The notes below the pieces were generated by a model. It had not been told where the DNA came from. It saw only the letters and a program-made list of their open reading frames with translations, and made no database searches. 64,000 nucleotides of DNA from Thalassospira sp. HJ (GTDB lineage: Bacteria > Pseudomonadota > Alphaproteobacteria > Rhodospirillales > Thalassospiraceae), in NCBI RefSeq assembly GCF_000948415.1, contig NZ_JYII01000020.1:124001-188000 (forward strand), written 5' to 3'. Positions 27,193 through 35,703 of this stretch are shown here, one piece after another. The position numbers were made by a program, and so were the translations under genes. The number at the start of each line of letters is the position of its first letter. The stretch's first letter is position 1.

Positions 27193-27338
27193 CTTAGCTC
27201 AAAAAACTATTTCCTATCTGCAAAAACAAGATCTACCCGCCAGCTTCGTTGTGTCGAGGTTCGTTTTCCGTGGATTTGGCACATTTCCCGATAGCAAGCC
27301 ATTGAGCAGATTGAACTAAGGGCTCTACATAACCTCTC

Positions 27339-28160
27339 TTAGTCCTGATCATTGCGGCGAATAAAGAACCCTGCAGTAATCCAACCCTGCCTTACGTCTG
27401 CGATCCAAGAACTTTGGACATCTGCAAGTGAACGACCACACCAGAGTGCCATTTCTTCGAGCGCTGCATCGATACTGCCCAATCGCTGGATCGAAGTCAG
27501 AAAACGAAAGTGAAACGGGCTGAGGGGAAAAGTCGTCGTTTGGAAATCCTTGCGCACAATCGCAACCAGTTGCTGCACTGGCGCAGGATAGAGCGGAGAT
27601 TTTCCGGCGCGCACTTCGTGATAATACCAGGCAACCGGAAAACGGAACTGTGCCAGAACGAGACCGGGTAACAGAATCAATTCATTGTCTGGCGTTTGGA
27701 TTGACGGCCACGGTTTACCCTCGTGCCCAGGGGCATCGAAAAGATGAAACAGCATTCGTTCGTAGGTTGCCAGATCAATCATGAAATCGACCCAGGGCTC
27801 GCGCTCTTCTGGGTGCAAATCACGATCGGGGCGGTTTTCTTCCATCCACGCGGCAAAACGCCGACCAAGTTCGTAGAGCGTGTAGCTATCAGACGGACAG
27901 GTTCTCAGATACTCATCGGCAAAATCACAAAAAAGGTCCTCTCCGAGCGCATGGAGCGTGGCAGGAAATTGTCCCATCAAGCAAATTCTGAGCCGGATGA
28001 TGTAGCTACGCTGATAAATGCCAAGGCATGACGCCGCATCCAGTTGCGCACCGGGCAAAAAGGTTTCGGTCACGCTTTCCCCATCGACCCTGCCGGGCGC
28101 AATCAGCGCACTCATCATCCAGCGCTGAACCTTTGACAAAGAGCCGCCATCCGCTGTCAT
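27339..28160 (-). CDS. DUF2063 partner protein of the MNIO (BufC-like)
   Basis: Protein of 273 residues with an N-terminal DUF2063 domain: LDAASCLGIYQRSYIIRLR (about 40-58) and FADEYLRTCPSDSYTLYELG are the recognisable parts. DUF2063 proteins are the usual partners of DUF692 iron oxidases in bufferin-type RiPP systems, where they are thought to bind the precursor and present it. The ATG lies within the ATGA shared with the MNIO gene, so the two are coupled. It is the last gene of the four-gene operon, ending about 147 bp from the tRNA-Ser 3' end. Confidence 0.85.
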   Translation of the reverse strand: MTADGGSLSKVQRWMMSALIAPGRVDGESVTETFLPGAQLDAASCLGIYQRSYIIRLRICLMGQFPATLHALGEDLFCDFADEYLRTCPSDSYTLYELGRRFAAWMEENRPDRDLHPEEREPWVDFMIDLATYERMLFHLFDAPGHEGKPWPSIQTPDNELILLPGLVLAQFRFPVAWYYHEVRAGKSPLYPAPVQQLVAIVRKDFQTTTFPLSPFHFRFLTSIQRLGSIDAALEEMALWCGRSLADVQSSWIADVRQGWITAGFFIRRNDQD

Positions 28161-29128
28161 GGTATTTGGATCCTGCTGTCATTCATGACGTTCGGCACCA
28201 GGAAATCTACCGGCGTGGAAGTGGTTGTTTTGCGTCGTTGCGGTACCATTTGTTCAGGGAGCGGGGCAATGTCATCAATATAGGCCTGCGCACGCAAGAC
28301 TTCTGCATGAACACGTTCAAACTCCGGCACGTCACCATCCCATTCCAAAAGCACGGCAGCACCACCAGTCTTCTGCCAGGCTGTTCGGAACAGTTGCCAT
28401 ACGTCGTCACATACGGGGCTGTCATGGGTGTCGACTATATGCGTGCCGCAATGCTGATGCCCGGCCAGATGCATTTGAACCACCCGATCAAACGGGAATG
28501 CCTTCATATAGTCGGATGTACTGGTGCCAGCATTAAAACAGGTAACGTAGACATTGTTCACATCGAGCAGAAGCCGACATCCCGTGGCATCACAAAGGGC
28601 ACGCAGGAAATCCGGCTCGCTGATTGTTGACTTCTGGAACTGCACATAGCTGCTGGGGTTTTCAAGAACCAGTGGTCGCTCCAAAACATCTTGTGCCTGC
28701 CGGACCCGCTCAACGACATGGTCGAGCGCCTCTTCTGTCAACATCATCGGAAGAAGGTCGTGGCTGTTAAGCCCCAAAATGCCTGTCCAGCAGAGGTGAT
28801 CACTAACCCAGCGGGCGCTGACATCGTCTGCAAGCTTTTTGAGTTTTGCCAAATAGGCCATATCAAGCGGATCGGTGCTCCCGATTGACATGGAGACACC
28901 ATGCAACACAACCGGATAACGTTCGGCAATCTGGTCTAGTACCCAACGGGGTCGCCCACCTGAATCCATGAAGTTTTCCGAGATTGCCTCGAACCAATCA
29001 ACTTCGGGCCATTCCGCCAAGATATGGTCAAAATGACAATTGCGCAGCCCTATGCCCAGACCCAGCAGCTCGAAAGCCGGGTCCGGGTGGGAGGATTGCA
29101 CTTCGCTTTTATCAGCAACCTTATCCAT
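28157..29128 (-). CDS. DUF692 multinuclear non-heme iron oxidase (MNIO)
   Basis: TIM-barrel iron oxidase (323 residues) of the MbnB/TglH/BufB family, which modifies cysteine or other residues of ribosomal peptides. The usual ligand motifs are all present: LHGVSMSIGS (75-84, His76), SDHLCW (109-114, His111), ENPSSY (156-161), LLLDVNN (186-192), MHLAGH (219-224), DTHDSPV (233-239) and LLEWD (260-264, Glu262). It should therefore be catalytically competent. The ATG at 29126-29128 shares one base with the stop of the ferritin-like gene (TGATG), a strong coupling sign; an upstream in-frame start lies inside that gene. Confidence 0.93.
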   Translation of the reverse strand: MDKVADKSEVQSSHPDPAFELLGLGIGLRNCHFDHILAEWPEVDWFEAISENFMDSGGRPRWVLDQIAERYPVVLHGVSMSIGSTDPLDMAYLAKLKKLADDVSARWVSDHLCWTGILGLNSHDLLPMMLTEEALDHVVERVRQAQDVLERPLVLENPSSYVQFQKSTISEPDFLRALCDATGCRLLLDVNNVYVTCFNAGTSTSDYMKAFPFDRVVQMHLAGHQHCGTHIVDTHDSPVCDDVWQLFRTAWQKTGGAAVLLEWDGDVPEFERVHAEVLRAQAYIDDIAPLPEQMVPQRRKTTTSTPVDFLVPNVMNDSRIQIP

Positions 29129-31152
29129 CAGGCACAGCTGCCCGCGCCACTCATGCCACTGGCACCACAAGCCGTCATACCCTGACCACTATAGTCCTGA
29201 ATCCACTCAATAATGGGACCATATTTAAACAGATGAGGATGCGGAACGGATGGCGGTGTTTCTGGCAGATTTGGGTTCTTGGCTCGTAGTTTTGGATAAG
29301 TTTCTTTCTCAAAGATTTCGCGCGCGCGCGACCAGACGCCCTTACCCTGGTTTGGACCCATCGTGCTGAAGCGTTCAGCATTGATTGGCGTCGCACACGA
29401 GCCAAGGGTTGCACAGTCATTGCCACCAGGATTGTTTTGTTCCTCTGCCGTGCCATACAGGCCACATCCCCCCTGACCGGCACAATTGTTTTTCACATGG
29501 CAGGTATGGTCTGCGACAAGTGGCTGGGACGGATTGGCATAATTGTAAGCCAGTGCTGTGGAACAATAACCCTGCCCTGCACAATCATTCTGACGAGTCC
29601 GGCCCTGATTGGCACAAGAATTCAAACCCATACAGGCGTGCCGAACTTCATTTGCACCAATTTCCGCTGGCGGGTTCGCCGGAAATTGCGGAAGCCCTCC
29701 CCAATAAGGGCTGACATCAAACAATGTCGGGATCATATCAATATAATACTTGATATAACTATCCGTGTACCACTTGGCGGTGCCATACTTATTATCGAGC
29801 TCGGCGCACATTTTTTTCAAGTTTGAAAATGCCTGATCGCGCGTGCCCAAGTCGATATTTTCAAATGACGGTGCGAAAGCAACCTCCCTTACCAGAGATC
29901 CACACGTTACCGTCGCCTGCTGCGTACGCATGGCTTGGAGAACCTTATCCAGGATCCAGATCATCGAACGATGCAGGGCCTGATTGAAATAAACCTTCTG
30001 AAATTTAGGCCCAACCTTAAAGATGGTCTCGGTCATGATCAGCATATATTGGTAAAGACCATTCACCACATCTGCACATTCCTTGAAACCTTGGCCATAC
30101 TGTGCTGCCTCAGGATTGGTTGGAACGTTATAGACAAAACACTCCAAATTTTTGTTCGTGATAGGGTCCTGTGCAGGCTTCGGCGGCTTAGGATTGGCCG
30201 GGATTTTTTCATGCTTCGGGTCATAGCCCTCAAGTTTCGATTGCAACGTTAGAAACTTGTAATAATGGGACAATTCTTGGTCTGACGGATCGTCAAACTT
30301 ACTTGGACCATAACCTTCACCCTGCGCATCGATGGTTTGAATTGCCAGAAGCGCACTTTCGCAGCTGTCAACCGTCAGCAATGCCACACCACCGGCATGG
30401 CTGTCATCATGGCTGGTAAAATCTGCAACGCGGGCTGCTGAACCCACGACCGGTGTTGGAACAGGACGGTTTTTATTAAAGTTGCCGGTCGGATAAACCG
30501 TATCGATATTGTTCGGGGAATAGTTGGTATCCTGAATCTGCCAAGCACGCGCGCCGACCTGGAAATCCTCATCAAGGATATATTTCGAAAGGATAATGCA
30601 GCGGACATAGGAATAAACTTGGCCGATTGTGTCCCAGTTATCGCTTTGCGGCGGCGCGTCGGATGTGGCCGGATATTCGATCTCCAGGAACTTCCACATC
30701 TGTTCGAGCGAAAACGGCGCGAGCGGAATTTGCATTGGCTTGCAATCAGGTCCCAGCTTCTCATGGTGCGGCAAATTGGCCGGATAAGGCCACGGGGACT
30801 TGCCATAGAGTTGCGGCTCCCCCCCCAACGAAAAGAGGATGTTGCATGCCAGCGACATGTGCAGCATTTCCTCGACCGCAACGCTCATGATCAGGGCACC
30901 GGCCTCGTCAGCAAAACGGGAAACAGGTGTTGCCGGAAAGCCATCCGGCGTCCGGTCAATGGAATAATAAGTGTAAAGATAGATTGGCAAGGTCGCGAGT
31001 TCGATCTCCACAGCGATTTGAAGATGCTCTTTGAGTTCCTTGAGGGCCCGATCACGATTCCATTTTGCAGATTTGTTGATCTTGTTAATCAATATCTTTT
31101 CCGCCTTGGTCGGCGGCAGAAGCTTATCGCTGCTAGCTGTGGTTTTTGTCAT
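29128..31152 (-). CDS. Ferritin-like protein with Cys-rich C-x5-C tail, candidate MNIO substrate
   Basis: Protein of 674 residues. The N-terminal ~250 residues resemble the ferritin-like domain found in VioB-type proteins: HLQIAVEIELATLPIYLYTY (43-62) and VAVEEMLHMSLACNIL (91-106) carry the Glu/Glu/His iron ligands. The last 178 residues hold 11 cysteines, eight of them in four C-x5-C units (CMGLNSC 507-513, CAGQGYC 524-530, CAGQGGC 557-563, CATLGSC 580-586). The others are Cys551 and a terminal CGASGMSGAGSC (662-673). These NDCAGQG-like repeats recall bufferin precursors. No export signal is seen. AAGGAT precedes the chosen ATG. The tail is probably the oxidase substrate; that is inference. 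Confidence 0.8.
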   Translation of the reverse strand: MTKTTASSDKLLPPTKAEKILINKINKSAKWNRDRALKELKEHLQIAVEIELATLPIYLYTYYSIDRTPDGFPATPVSRFADEAGALIMSVAVEEMLHMSLACNILFSLGGEPQLYGKSPWPYPANLPHHEKLGPDCKPMQIPLAPFSLEQMWKFLEIEYPATSDAPPQSDNWDTIGQVYSYVRCIILSKYILDEDFQVGARAWQIQDTNYSPNNIDTVYPTGNFNKNRPVPTPVVGSAARVADFTSHDDSHAGGVALLTVDSCESALLAIQTIDAQGEGYGPSKFDDPSDQELSHYYKFLTLQSKLEGYDPKHEKIPANPKPPKPAQDPITNKNLECFVYNVPTNPEAAQYGQGFKECADVVNGLYQYMLIMTETIFKVGPKFQKVYFNQALHRSMIWILDKVLQAMRTQQATVTCGSLVREVAFAPSFENIDLGTRDQAFSNLKKMCAELDNKYGTAKWYTDSYIKYYIDMIPTLFDVSPYWGGLPQFPANPPAEIGANEVRHACMGLNSCANQGRTRQNDCAGQGYCSTALAYNYANPSQPLVADHTCHVKNNCAGQGGCGLYGTAEEQNNPGGNDCATLGSCATPINAERFSTMGPNQGKGVWSRAREIFEKETYPKLRAKNPNLPETPPSVPHPHLFKYGPIIEWIQDYSGQGMTACGASGMSGAGSCA

Positions 31153-31253
31153 GGGAACATCCTTTAACTTGAACAGAGTATGTCGGATGATATGCGCGCA
31201 CATTCATGGCGACTTGCCCAAGCACACATAATCAACAAGCGACCTCAGGCATT

Positions 31254-32252
31254 CTAAACCTTGGTCATCGTGTTCGCTGTCACATGTGGGAAAGTGAGCA
31301 ACCTGCCACCCACCGGAAGCTGCATCCAGATGGTCTGGCTGTATTGCAGCTGGGTGAAATTGTCTGTGCCATCGAAAGCTTCGAGCCAGTATGTAAAATC
31401 GTAGCCTTGCACATTCGCATGTTGCTGCTCGAACCCGATATTGGTTACCGCGCCCTTACCGTTGGATGTGCTCATCGCCAAAGTAAGGAAACCAGAACAT
31501 GGCCGCGCGGCAAGGGCTTCGTTCAGAACCAGGTTCGGGTTGGCTGTATAGTTGGGCTGGGGATTCATGACAGGATCAAGGTTGGTGTATTGCGGCGGCA
31601 GACTGGAAAAACCCTCTGGCAATACGCTTACGGGTAGAATTTCTGGCACCCCATTGATGGGGCCGGCATTTAGATCATAGTTTCCCAGCGCAAGGATAGA
31701 GTTGCCATGCGGCACAGATACCTGTTTCACCAGATTGAAAGCCTGCGTGGGTGGCATGCTGTTGGTGACATTCTTGTTGCCGATTCCCGGGCTGTCGCCG
31801 TTTCCGTAAGGTCCGAGTTGCTGGAACCCGTCGCGGAGGAACAACAAAGACCCATTTTCGGCGTGAACGAGTGCGTCGGTATTCGGACCTTCGGCGAAAT
31901 ACACGCGCTGTTCATAGAAAAGGGTATAGGCCGTCTGAGCGCCAATTCCGCCGCGATTTTCGGCGTTACCGTGAATGGCCGAAAAGGTTAATTCTTCATA
32001 GTATGAGAAGTTCTTGAGGATGAAACCCGATGGACTGGTCGGGTCCACCTGCGGCAATGGCATCACATTATAGGAATATGGAGATTTGGAATCACCTTTT
32101 TCCGTGCCTGGCAAGTTCTGGTTTGTCCATGTACCGATCAGATAATGCAGAGGTCCAAGATCGGTTATTGGTACACCGGGTGAGGTTTGAACTGGCTCTG
32201 TGATGAGCGGCTTAGACAAGTCCGGCTGGGTATTGGGCGAAGTATCCTGCAT
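31254..32252 (-). CDS. Putative nitrobindin-like beta-barrel (heme-binding?) protein
   Basis: Protein of 332 residues, first gene of the MNIO operon. The opening GPLHYLIGTWTNQNLPG (about 26-42) matches the GTW motif that starts nitrobindin/FABP-like heme-binding barrels, and alternating strands follow (YEELTFS, TAYTLFYEQRVYFA, ENGSLLFLRDG, GNSILALGNYDLN). It lacks a signal peptide. The chosen ATG at 32250-32252 is eight bases from GGAAAGG; an ATG two codons earlier is possible. About 100 bp separate it from the ferritin-like gene. Heme or another ligand is a guess. The region just upstream is strongly AT-rich. Confidence 0.55.
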   Translation of the reverse strand: MQDTSPNTQPDLSKPLITEPVQTSPGVPITDLGPLHYLIGTWTNQNLPGTEKGDSKSPYSYNVMPLPQVDPTSPSGFILKNFSYYEELTFSAIHGNAENRGGIGAQTAYTLFYEQRVYFAEGPNTDALVHAENGSLLFLRDGFQQLGPYGNGDSPGIGNKNVTNSMPPTQAFNLVKQVSVPHGNSILALGNYDLNAGPINGVPEILPVSVLPEGFSSLPPQYTNLDPVMNPQPNYTANPNLVLNEALAARPCSGFLTLAMSTSNGKGAVTNIGFEQQHANVQGYDFTYWLEAFDGTDNFTQLQYSQTIWMQLPVGGRLLTFPHVTANTMTKV

Positions 32253-32663
32253 ATTCATAACCTTTCCGGTTGATGAATACCCCCCAAACAAACAGATATG
32301 ACATTGTCGCAACGACCAATACGCTTCTCTTAACTCCTCGCAAAGCAGTTATCTTTCGAGGAAAATCAGTCAGTGCGAGACCTTGTTTGTCCATTATGAA
32401 GTGCGGGAAGCATTTCATTTAAAAACGATATTTTCGCAATATTCTCTCTATTGTTTTCTACTTATAGGTTTATATAATTTTTCTAAATTAATAGCAATGA
32501 AAACAATTATTACGAGATTATGATTGTTAAATTTCTCCGAAATATTGCGTAAATTATCGCTGGGCACTGGACCCAAACAGATCAAGATCGTAAATTCTTG
32601 GTCTGTTCATCGATGTGAGATACTTAGAAAATTGCTTAAGTTTGGGCAGTTCGTATGCCCGAT
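32253..32663. other. AT-rich intergenic region upstream of the MNIO operon
   Basis: About 410 bp without a credible gene. The stretch 32420-32560 is far richer in A+T than the rest of the window. CGCAATATT (32435-32443) and AATATTGCG (32541-32549) are 9-bp inverted copies 97 bp apart. It probably holds the operon promoter, but I cannot choose -35/-10 boxes with confidence. Confidence 0.5.
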
Positions 32664-33167
32664 CTATCCTGCGTCCGGATTACCGGTCGCGAGCGCAAAA
32701 AGCCATTTGCGCAACAGACTATCAAGCTGTTCGCGTTCCTTCTCGCTTAGTGCTTCCATAATTTGATGCTGGTTGGCGACATGGTCGGTGACGGCGGCGT
32801 CGATCAGCTCGAACCCCTGATCGGTGAGGGCAATGACGAAGCCGCGACCGTCTTCCGGGTTGCGCTGGCGCGTGACGAGCCCGGCCTTTTCAAGCTTATC
32901 GAGGCGATTGGTCATGGTGCCCGATGTCACCATGGTCCAGTCGATGAGTTCCGACGGGCTTAGGGCATAAGGCGGGCCGGAGCGGCGCAGGGTTGCCAGG
33001 ACATCAAAGCTTGCCGGTGACAGATCGTATTTTTTGAAAACACGTTCGTGGGCAGCGCTTAACTGATTGCGCAGCCGCCCCACCCGGCCAATCACGCCCA
33101 TTTGCGTGACATCGAGGTCGGGTCTTTCACGGCGCCACTGCGCGAGAATGCGATCAACTTTATCCAT
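32664..33167 (-). CDS. MarR family transcriptional regulator
   Basis: MarR-type repressor (167 residues). The winged HTH shows ALSPSELIDWTMVTSGTMTN (about 68-87) and the wing RQRNPEDGRGFVIALT (about 99-114). Long helices at both ends form the dimer interface. The ATG at 33165-33167 is preceded by GGGAGAAC; a TTG six codons upstream would intrude on that site. It is divergent from an EamA exporter with two identical 16-bp palindromes in between, the classic layout of a MarR repressor controlling itself and an efflux or detoxification unit. Confidence 0.92.
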   Translation of the reverse strand: MDKVDRILAQWRRERPDLDVTQMGVIGRVGRLRNQLSAAHERVFKKYDLSPASFDVLATLRRSGPPYALSPSELIDWTMVTSGTMTNRLDKLEKAGLVTRQRNPEDGRGFVIALTDQGFELIDAAVTDHVANQHQIMEALSEKEREQLDSLLRKWLFALATGNPDAG

Positions 33168-33191
33168 GGTTTGATGTTCTCCCAAATATTT

Positions 33192-33233
33192 ATCTTGACG
33201 TCAAGATTTCTGAATATATCTTGACGTCAAGAT
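33192..33233. promoter_or_regulatory. Twin MarR operator palindromes
   Basis: ATCTTGACGTCAAGAT occurs twice as a perfect palindrome, at 33192-33207 and 33218-33233, with centres 26 bp apart. The second extends to 18 bp. They lie between the divergent MarR and EamA starts and nearly abut the EamA ribosome site, so binding should block both. Confidence 0.88.
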
Positions 33234-33248
33234 AAATGGAGGTATCCC

Positions 33249-34154
33249 ATGAGCCGAACGACTGATTTATGCCTCACAGCACTTGCCCCGATCATCTGGG
33301 GAAGTAGCTATATCGTCACAACGGAAATGCTGCCCGACGGCTTTCCGCTGACCGTTGCGCTTTTGCGGGCGCTGCCGGCGGGTTTGATCCTGTTGCTTGT
33401 TGTGCGGCAATTGCCGCCTGCGGGATGGCGGACCCGGGTGTTTATCCTGGGTGCACTGAACTTTGCCGTGTTCTGGTCGATGCTGTTTGTCGCGGCCTAT
33501 CGCTTGCCGGGCGGGGTGGCGGCAACGCTTGGCGCGATCCAGCCGTTGCTTGTGCTGTTTCTGGCCCGCTTCGCGCTTGGATCGGGCATCACGATGCTGG
33601 GGATTGTTGCCGCGGTTTCGGGATTGATCGGGGTGGCGATGCTCGTGCTTGGCCCGACCAGCAGCCTTGATCCGGTTGGCATTGCGGCTGCCCTTTTGGG
33701 GGCCGCATCGATGGCAGCCGGCACCGTGATGACGCGTAAATGGCAGCCGCCGGTTTCGCCACTGACCTTTACCGCCTGGCAATTGACCACAGGCGGGTTG
33801 CTTCTGATCCCGGTCGCGCTGGTCGCTGAGCCCGGCTTTCCGGCCCCTAGCCTGACCAACCTTGCCGGACTGGTGTGGCTGGGTCTGATCGGAGCGGCGC
33901 TGACCTATTACCTGTGGTTCAGGGGTATTGCGCGACTGGGTCCGACGACCGTGACAAGCTTTGGCTTTTTAAGCCCGACCAGTGCGGTTTTGCTCGGCTG
34001 GATCATTCTGGGCGAGGCGCTCAGTTCCCTTCAGATGTTTGGGGTGATTGTCGTGCTGGCGAGCATCTGGCTTGGCCAACGCGCCGCCCGCCTCAAAGCG
34101 TCACCAGCCGCAATTCAGCCCGCGATAACCGACCCTGCCCCTCGCACCACCTGA
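33249..34154 (+). CDS. EamA/DMT family exporter under MarR control
   Basis: Ten-helix drug/metabolite transporter (301 residues). Helix 1 reads PIIWGSSYIVTTEMLPDGFP, and the second EamA repeat begins about residue 150 (AALLGAASMAAGTVMTRKW). GGAGG lies seven bases before the ATG. It is divergent from a MarR regulator across twin palindromes and is followed after 34 bp by an NAD(P)-binding protein. It probably exports a small toxic or signalling compound sensed by the MarR protein; the compound is unknown. Confidence 0.9.
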   Translation: MSRTTDLCLTALAPIIWGSSYIVTTEMLPDGFPLTVALLRALPAGLILLLVVRQLPPAGWRTRVFILGALNFAVFWSMLFVAAYRLPGGVAATLGAIQPLLVLFLARFALGSGITMLGIVAAVSGLIGVAMLVLGPTSSLDPVGIAAALLGAASMAAGTVMTRKWQPPVSPLTFTAWQLTTGGLLLIPVALVAEPGFPAPSLTNLAGLVWLGLIGAALTYYLWFRGIARLGPTTVTSFGFLSPTSAVLLGWIILGEALSSLQMFGVIVVLASIWLGQRAARLKASPAAIQPAITDPAPRTT

Positions 34155-34188
34155 AAATTTACGCCCCACATATATAAGGAAACGTCCG

Positions 34189-34851
34189 ATGAAAATTGTC
34201 CTGTTTGGCGCCACTGGCGATGTTGGAACCGCCACCCTGCATGAAGCCATCAAGCGCGGCCACAGCGTCACTGCGATTGCGCGCAATATCGATAAGTTGG
34301 CGCATATGCCGGGTGAGGTTGCACGTGAAAGCCTTGATGTGCTGACCAATCCTGAGCGGATCACCGCGCTGATGGCAGAGCATGACGTCGCGATCAGTGC
34401 GCTGCGCCCGATCACGGGATCGGAAAGCCTGCTGGTCGATCTGAGCAAGGTGCTGCTGGATGCGGCACGTAAAACCAAAACCCCGATTTATCTCACCGGT
34501 GGCGCTGCGACCCTGAAGCTGGCGAATGACAGTGGCCACACGGTTCTGACCGCACCGGACTTCCTGCCCGATGCCGTGCGCCCGATTGCCGAGGCCTGTG
34601 CGAAGCAGGATGCACTGTTTGATCAGTATGACGATGTGCAATGGACCTGCCTGCGTCCGCCCGCGATGCTGTTCCAAGGTTCGCTGACCGGTCAGTATGT
34701 GCGCGGCACCGATACGCTTGTGCCCGATCATGACGGGATGGCGCGGATCAGCTTTGCCGACTTCGGCTATGCCATGGTCGATCTGATCGAAGCCGGCAAT
34801 GGCGGGCAGCAGCGCCTGACGGTGGGGTATCAGAACAAGGCGGCTGCCTGA
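34189..34851 (+). CDS. NAD(P)-binding (NmrA-like) oxidoreductase
   Basis: Extended/atypical SDR protein (220 residues). The Rossmann motif GATGDVGTATLHEA (about 7-20) opens the chain, IYLTGGAATLKLAN lies mid-way, and WTCLRPPAMLFQG (about 153-165) is the usual NAD(P)H-binding-family segment. No Tyr-x3-Lys pair is seen, as is common in this group. AAGGA precedes the ATG at good spacing. It is probably cotranscribed with the EamA exporter 34 bp upstream as part of a MarR-controlled stress unit. Confidence 0.85.
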   Translation: MKIVLFGATGDVGTATLHEAIKRGHSVTAIARNIDKLAHMPGEVARESLDVLTNPERITALMAEHDVAISALRPITGSESLLVDLSKVLLDAARKTKTPIYLTGGAATLKLANDSGHTVLTAPDFLPDAVRPIAEACAKQDALFDQYDDVQWTCLRPPAMLFQGSLTGQYVRGTDTLVPDHDGMARISFADFGYAMVDLIEAGNGGQQRLTVGYQNKAAA

Positions 34852-34883
34852 AGAACCACCTGCACTGTAATATAGAACAGAAA

Positions 34884-34915
34884 AACGGGCGGCTTTCATG
34901 GCCGCCTGTTTCTCG
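34884..34915. terminator. Bidirectional terminator
   Basis: AACGGGCGGC (34884-34893) pairs with GCCGCCTGTT (34901-34910), one G-T pair, 7-nt loop. The minus-strand reading is followed by TTTTTC. It lies between the NmrA-like gene and the convergent proC-like gene. Confidence 0.75.
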
Positions 34916-34929
34916 TTGCATAAATATGA

Positions 34930-35703
34930 TCAGGAAGAAGCTTTGATGCGGGCAAAGACTTCATCAAGGGCAATATGAAGGGCATCGGTGCCCTTTTCGC
35001 GGATGAAGGTTTGCGCGACCTGTTCGTTCAGGCCGCCTGCGGTGATGTGGCCGTCATAGAGATCGGCAAAGCTTTGATCCGGGGATTTGTCGGTGTTTTG
35101 CGCAAGGCCGGAAAACAGGGCCGCGAGGTAACGGCGTGCATCGGCATAGTCGGATCCCTGTTTGACCATCCATTGTGCGGCACTTTCAAGCACGGTGAAA
35201 TAGGTCGCCATCAGGGCACTGCCCGCCGCATAGCTATCAAAGGCATCAATGGTCGCGGCCGCCACTGCGCCGCCGAGCTTTTCAAACAGGGTCATGACAT
35301 CGGGCGAGCCCGGATAGACCGCCGTAACGCAGGCATGATGTTCGACCGGCGGCAGGGGAATGGCGCGGTCACATTGCGCGTTGGTGCCAAGCCAGAACTT
35401 AAGATCAGCAATCGGAATGGTCGCGATCAGACTGACAATCTTTTTGTCGTCGGGTACGCGCAGTGTTGAGAGAACATCCCCGGCAATTTGCGGCAAGACC
35501 GCGAGAAAGATCATGTCCGACTGATCAATGATTGTCTGATTGTCGTCTTCGACCCGCACCCGGTCAAAGTCGGCGGCGAGTTTTTGCGAGATATGTGCGC
35601 TTCGGCGTGAAACGATGATTTCGCTTGCCGGGTAGTCACTGGTCAAAAGACCGCGAATGACCGCATCGCTGATTGCGCCGGTTCCGATAAAGCCAAGTTT
35701 CAT
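34930..35703 (-). CDS. proC: Pyrroline-5-carboxylate reductase family protein
   Basis: NADPH-dependent reductase of the ProC family (257 residues), forming proline from pyrroline-5-carboxylate. The start MKLGFIGTGAISDAVIRGLL is the Rossmann motif; DMIFLAVLPQIAGDVLSTL and a late ITAGGLNEQVAQTFIREKG segment match the family C-terminus (which normally reads TPGGTT, here altered). That altered motif means it could be a paralogue with another imine substrate. The ATG overlaps the upstream thpR stop by 4 nt, so the two are coupled. Confidence 0.8.
   Translation of the reverse strand: MKLGFIGTGAISDAVIRGLLTSDYPASEIIVSRRSAHISQKLAADFDRVRVEDDNQTIIDQSDMIFLAVLPQIAGDVLSTLRVPDDKKIVSLIATIPIADLKFWLGTNAQCDRAIPLPPVEHHACVTAVYPGSPDVMTLFEKLGGAVAAATIDAFDSYAAGSALMATYFTVLESAAQWMVKQGSDYADARRYLAALFSGLAQNTDKSPDQSFADLYDGHITAGGLNEQVAQTFIREKGTDALHIALDEVFARIKASS

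Noticed and set aside
27103..32663. Calling the MNIO operon an integrated element with att sites
   Set aside because: No integrase and no copy of the tRNA 3' end found on the far side.
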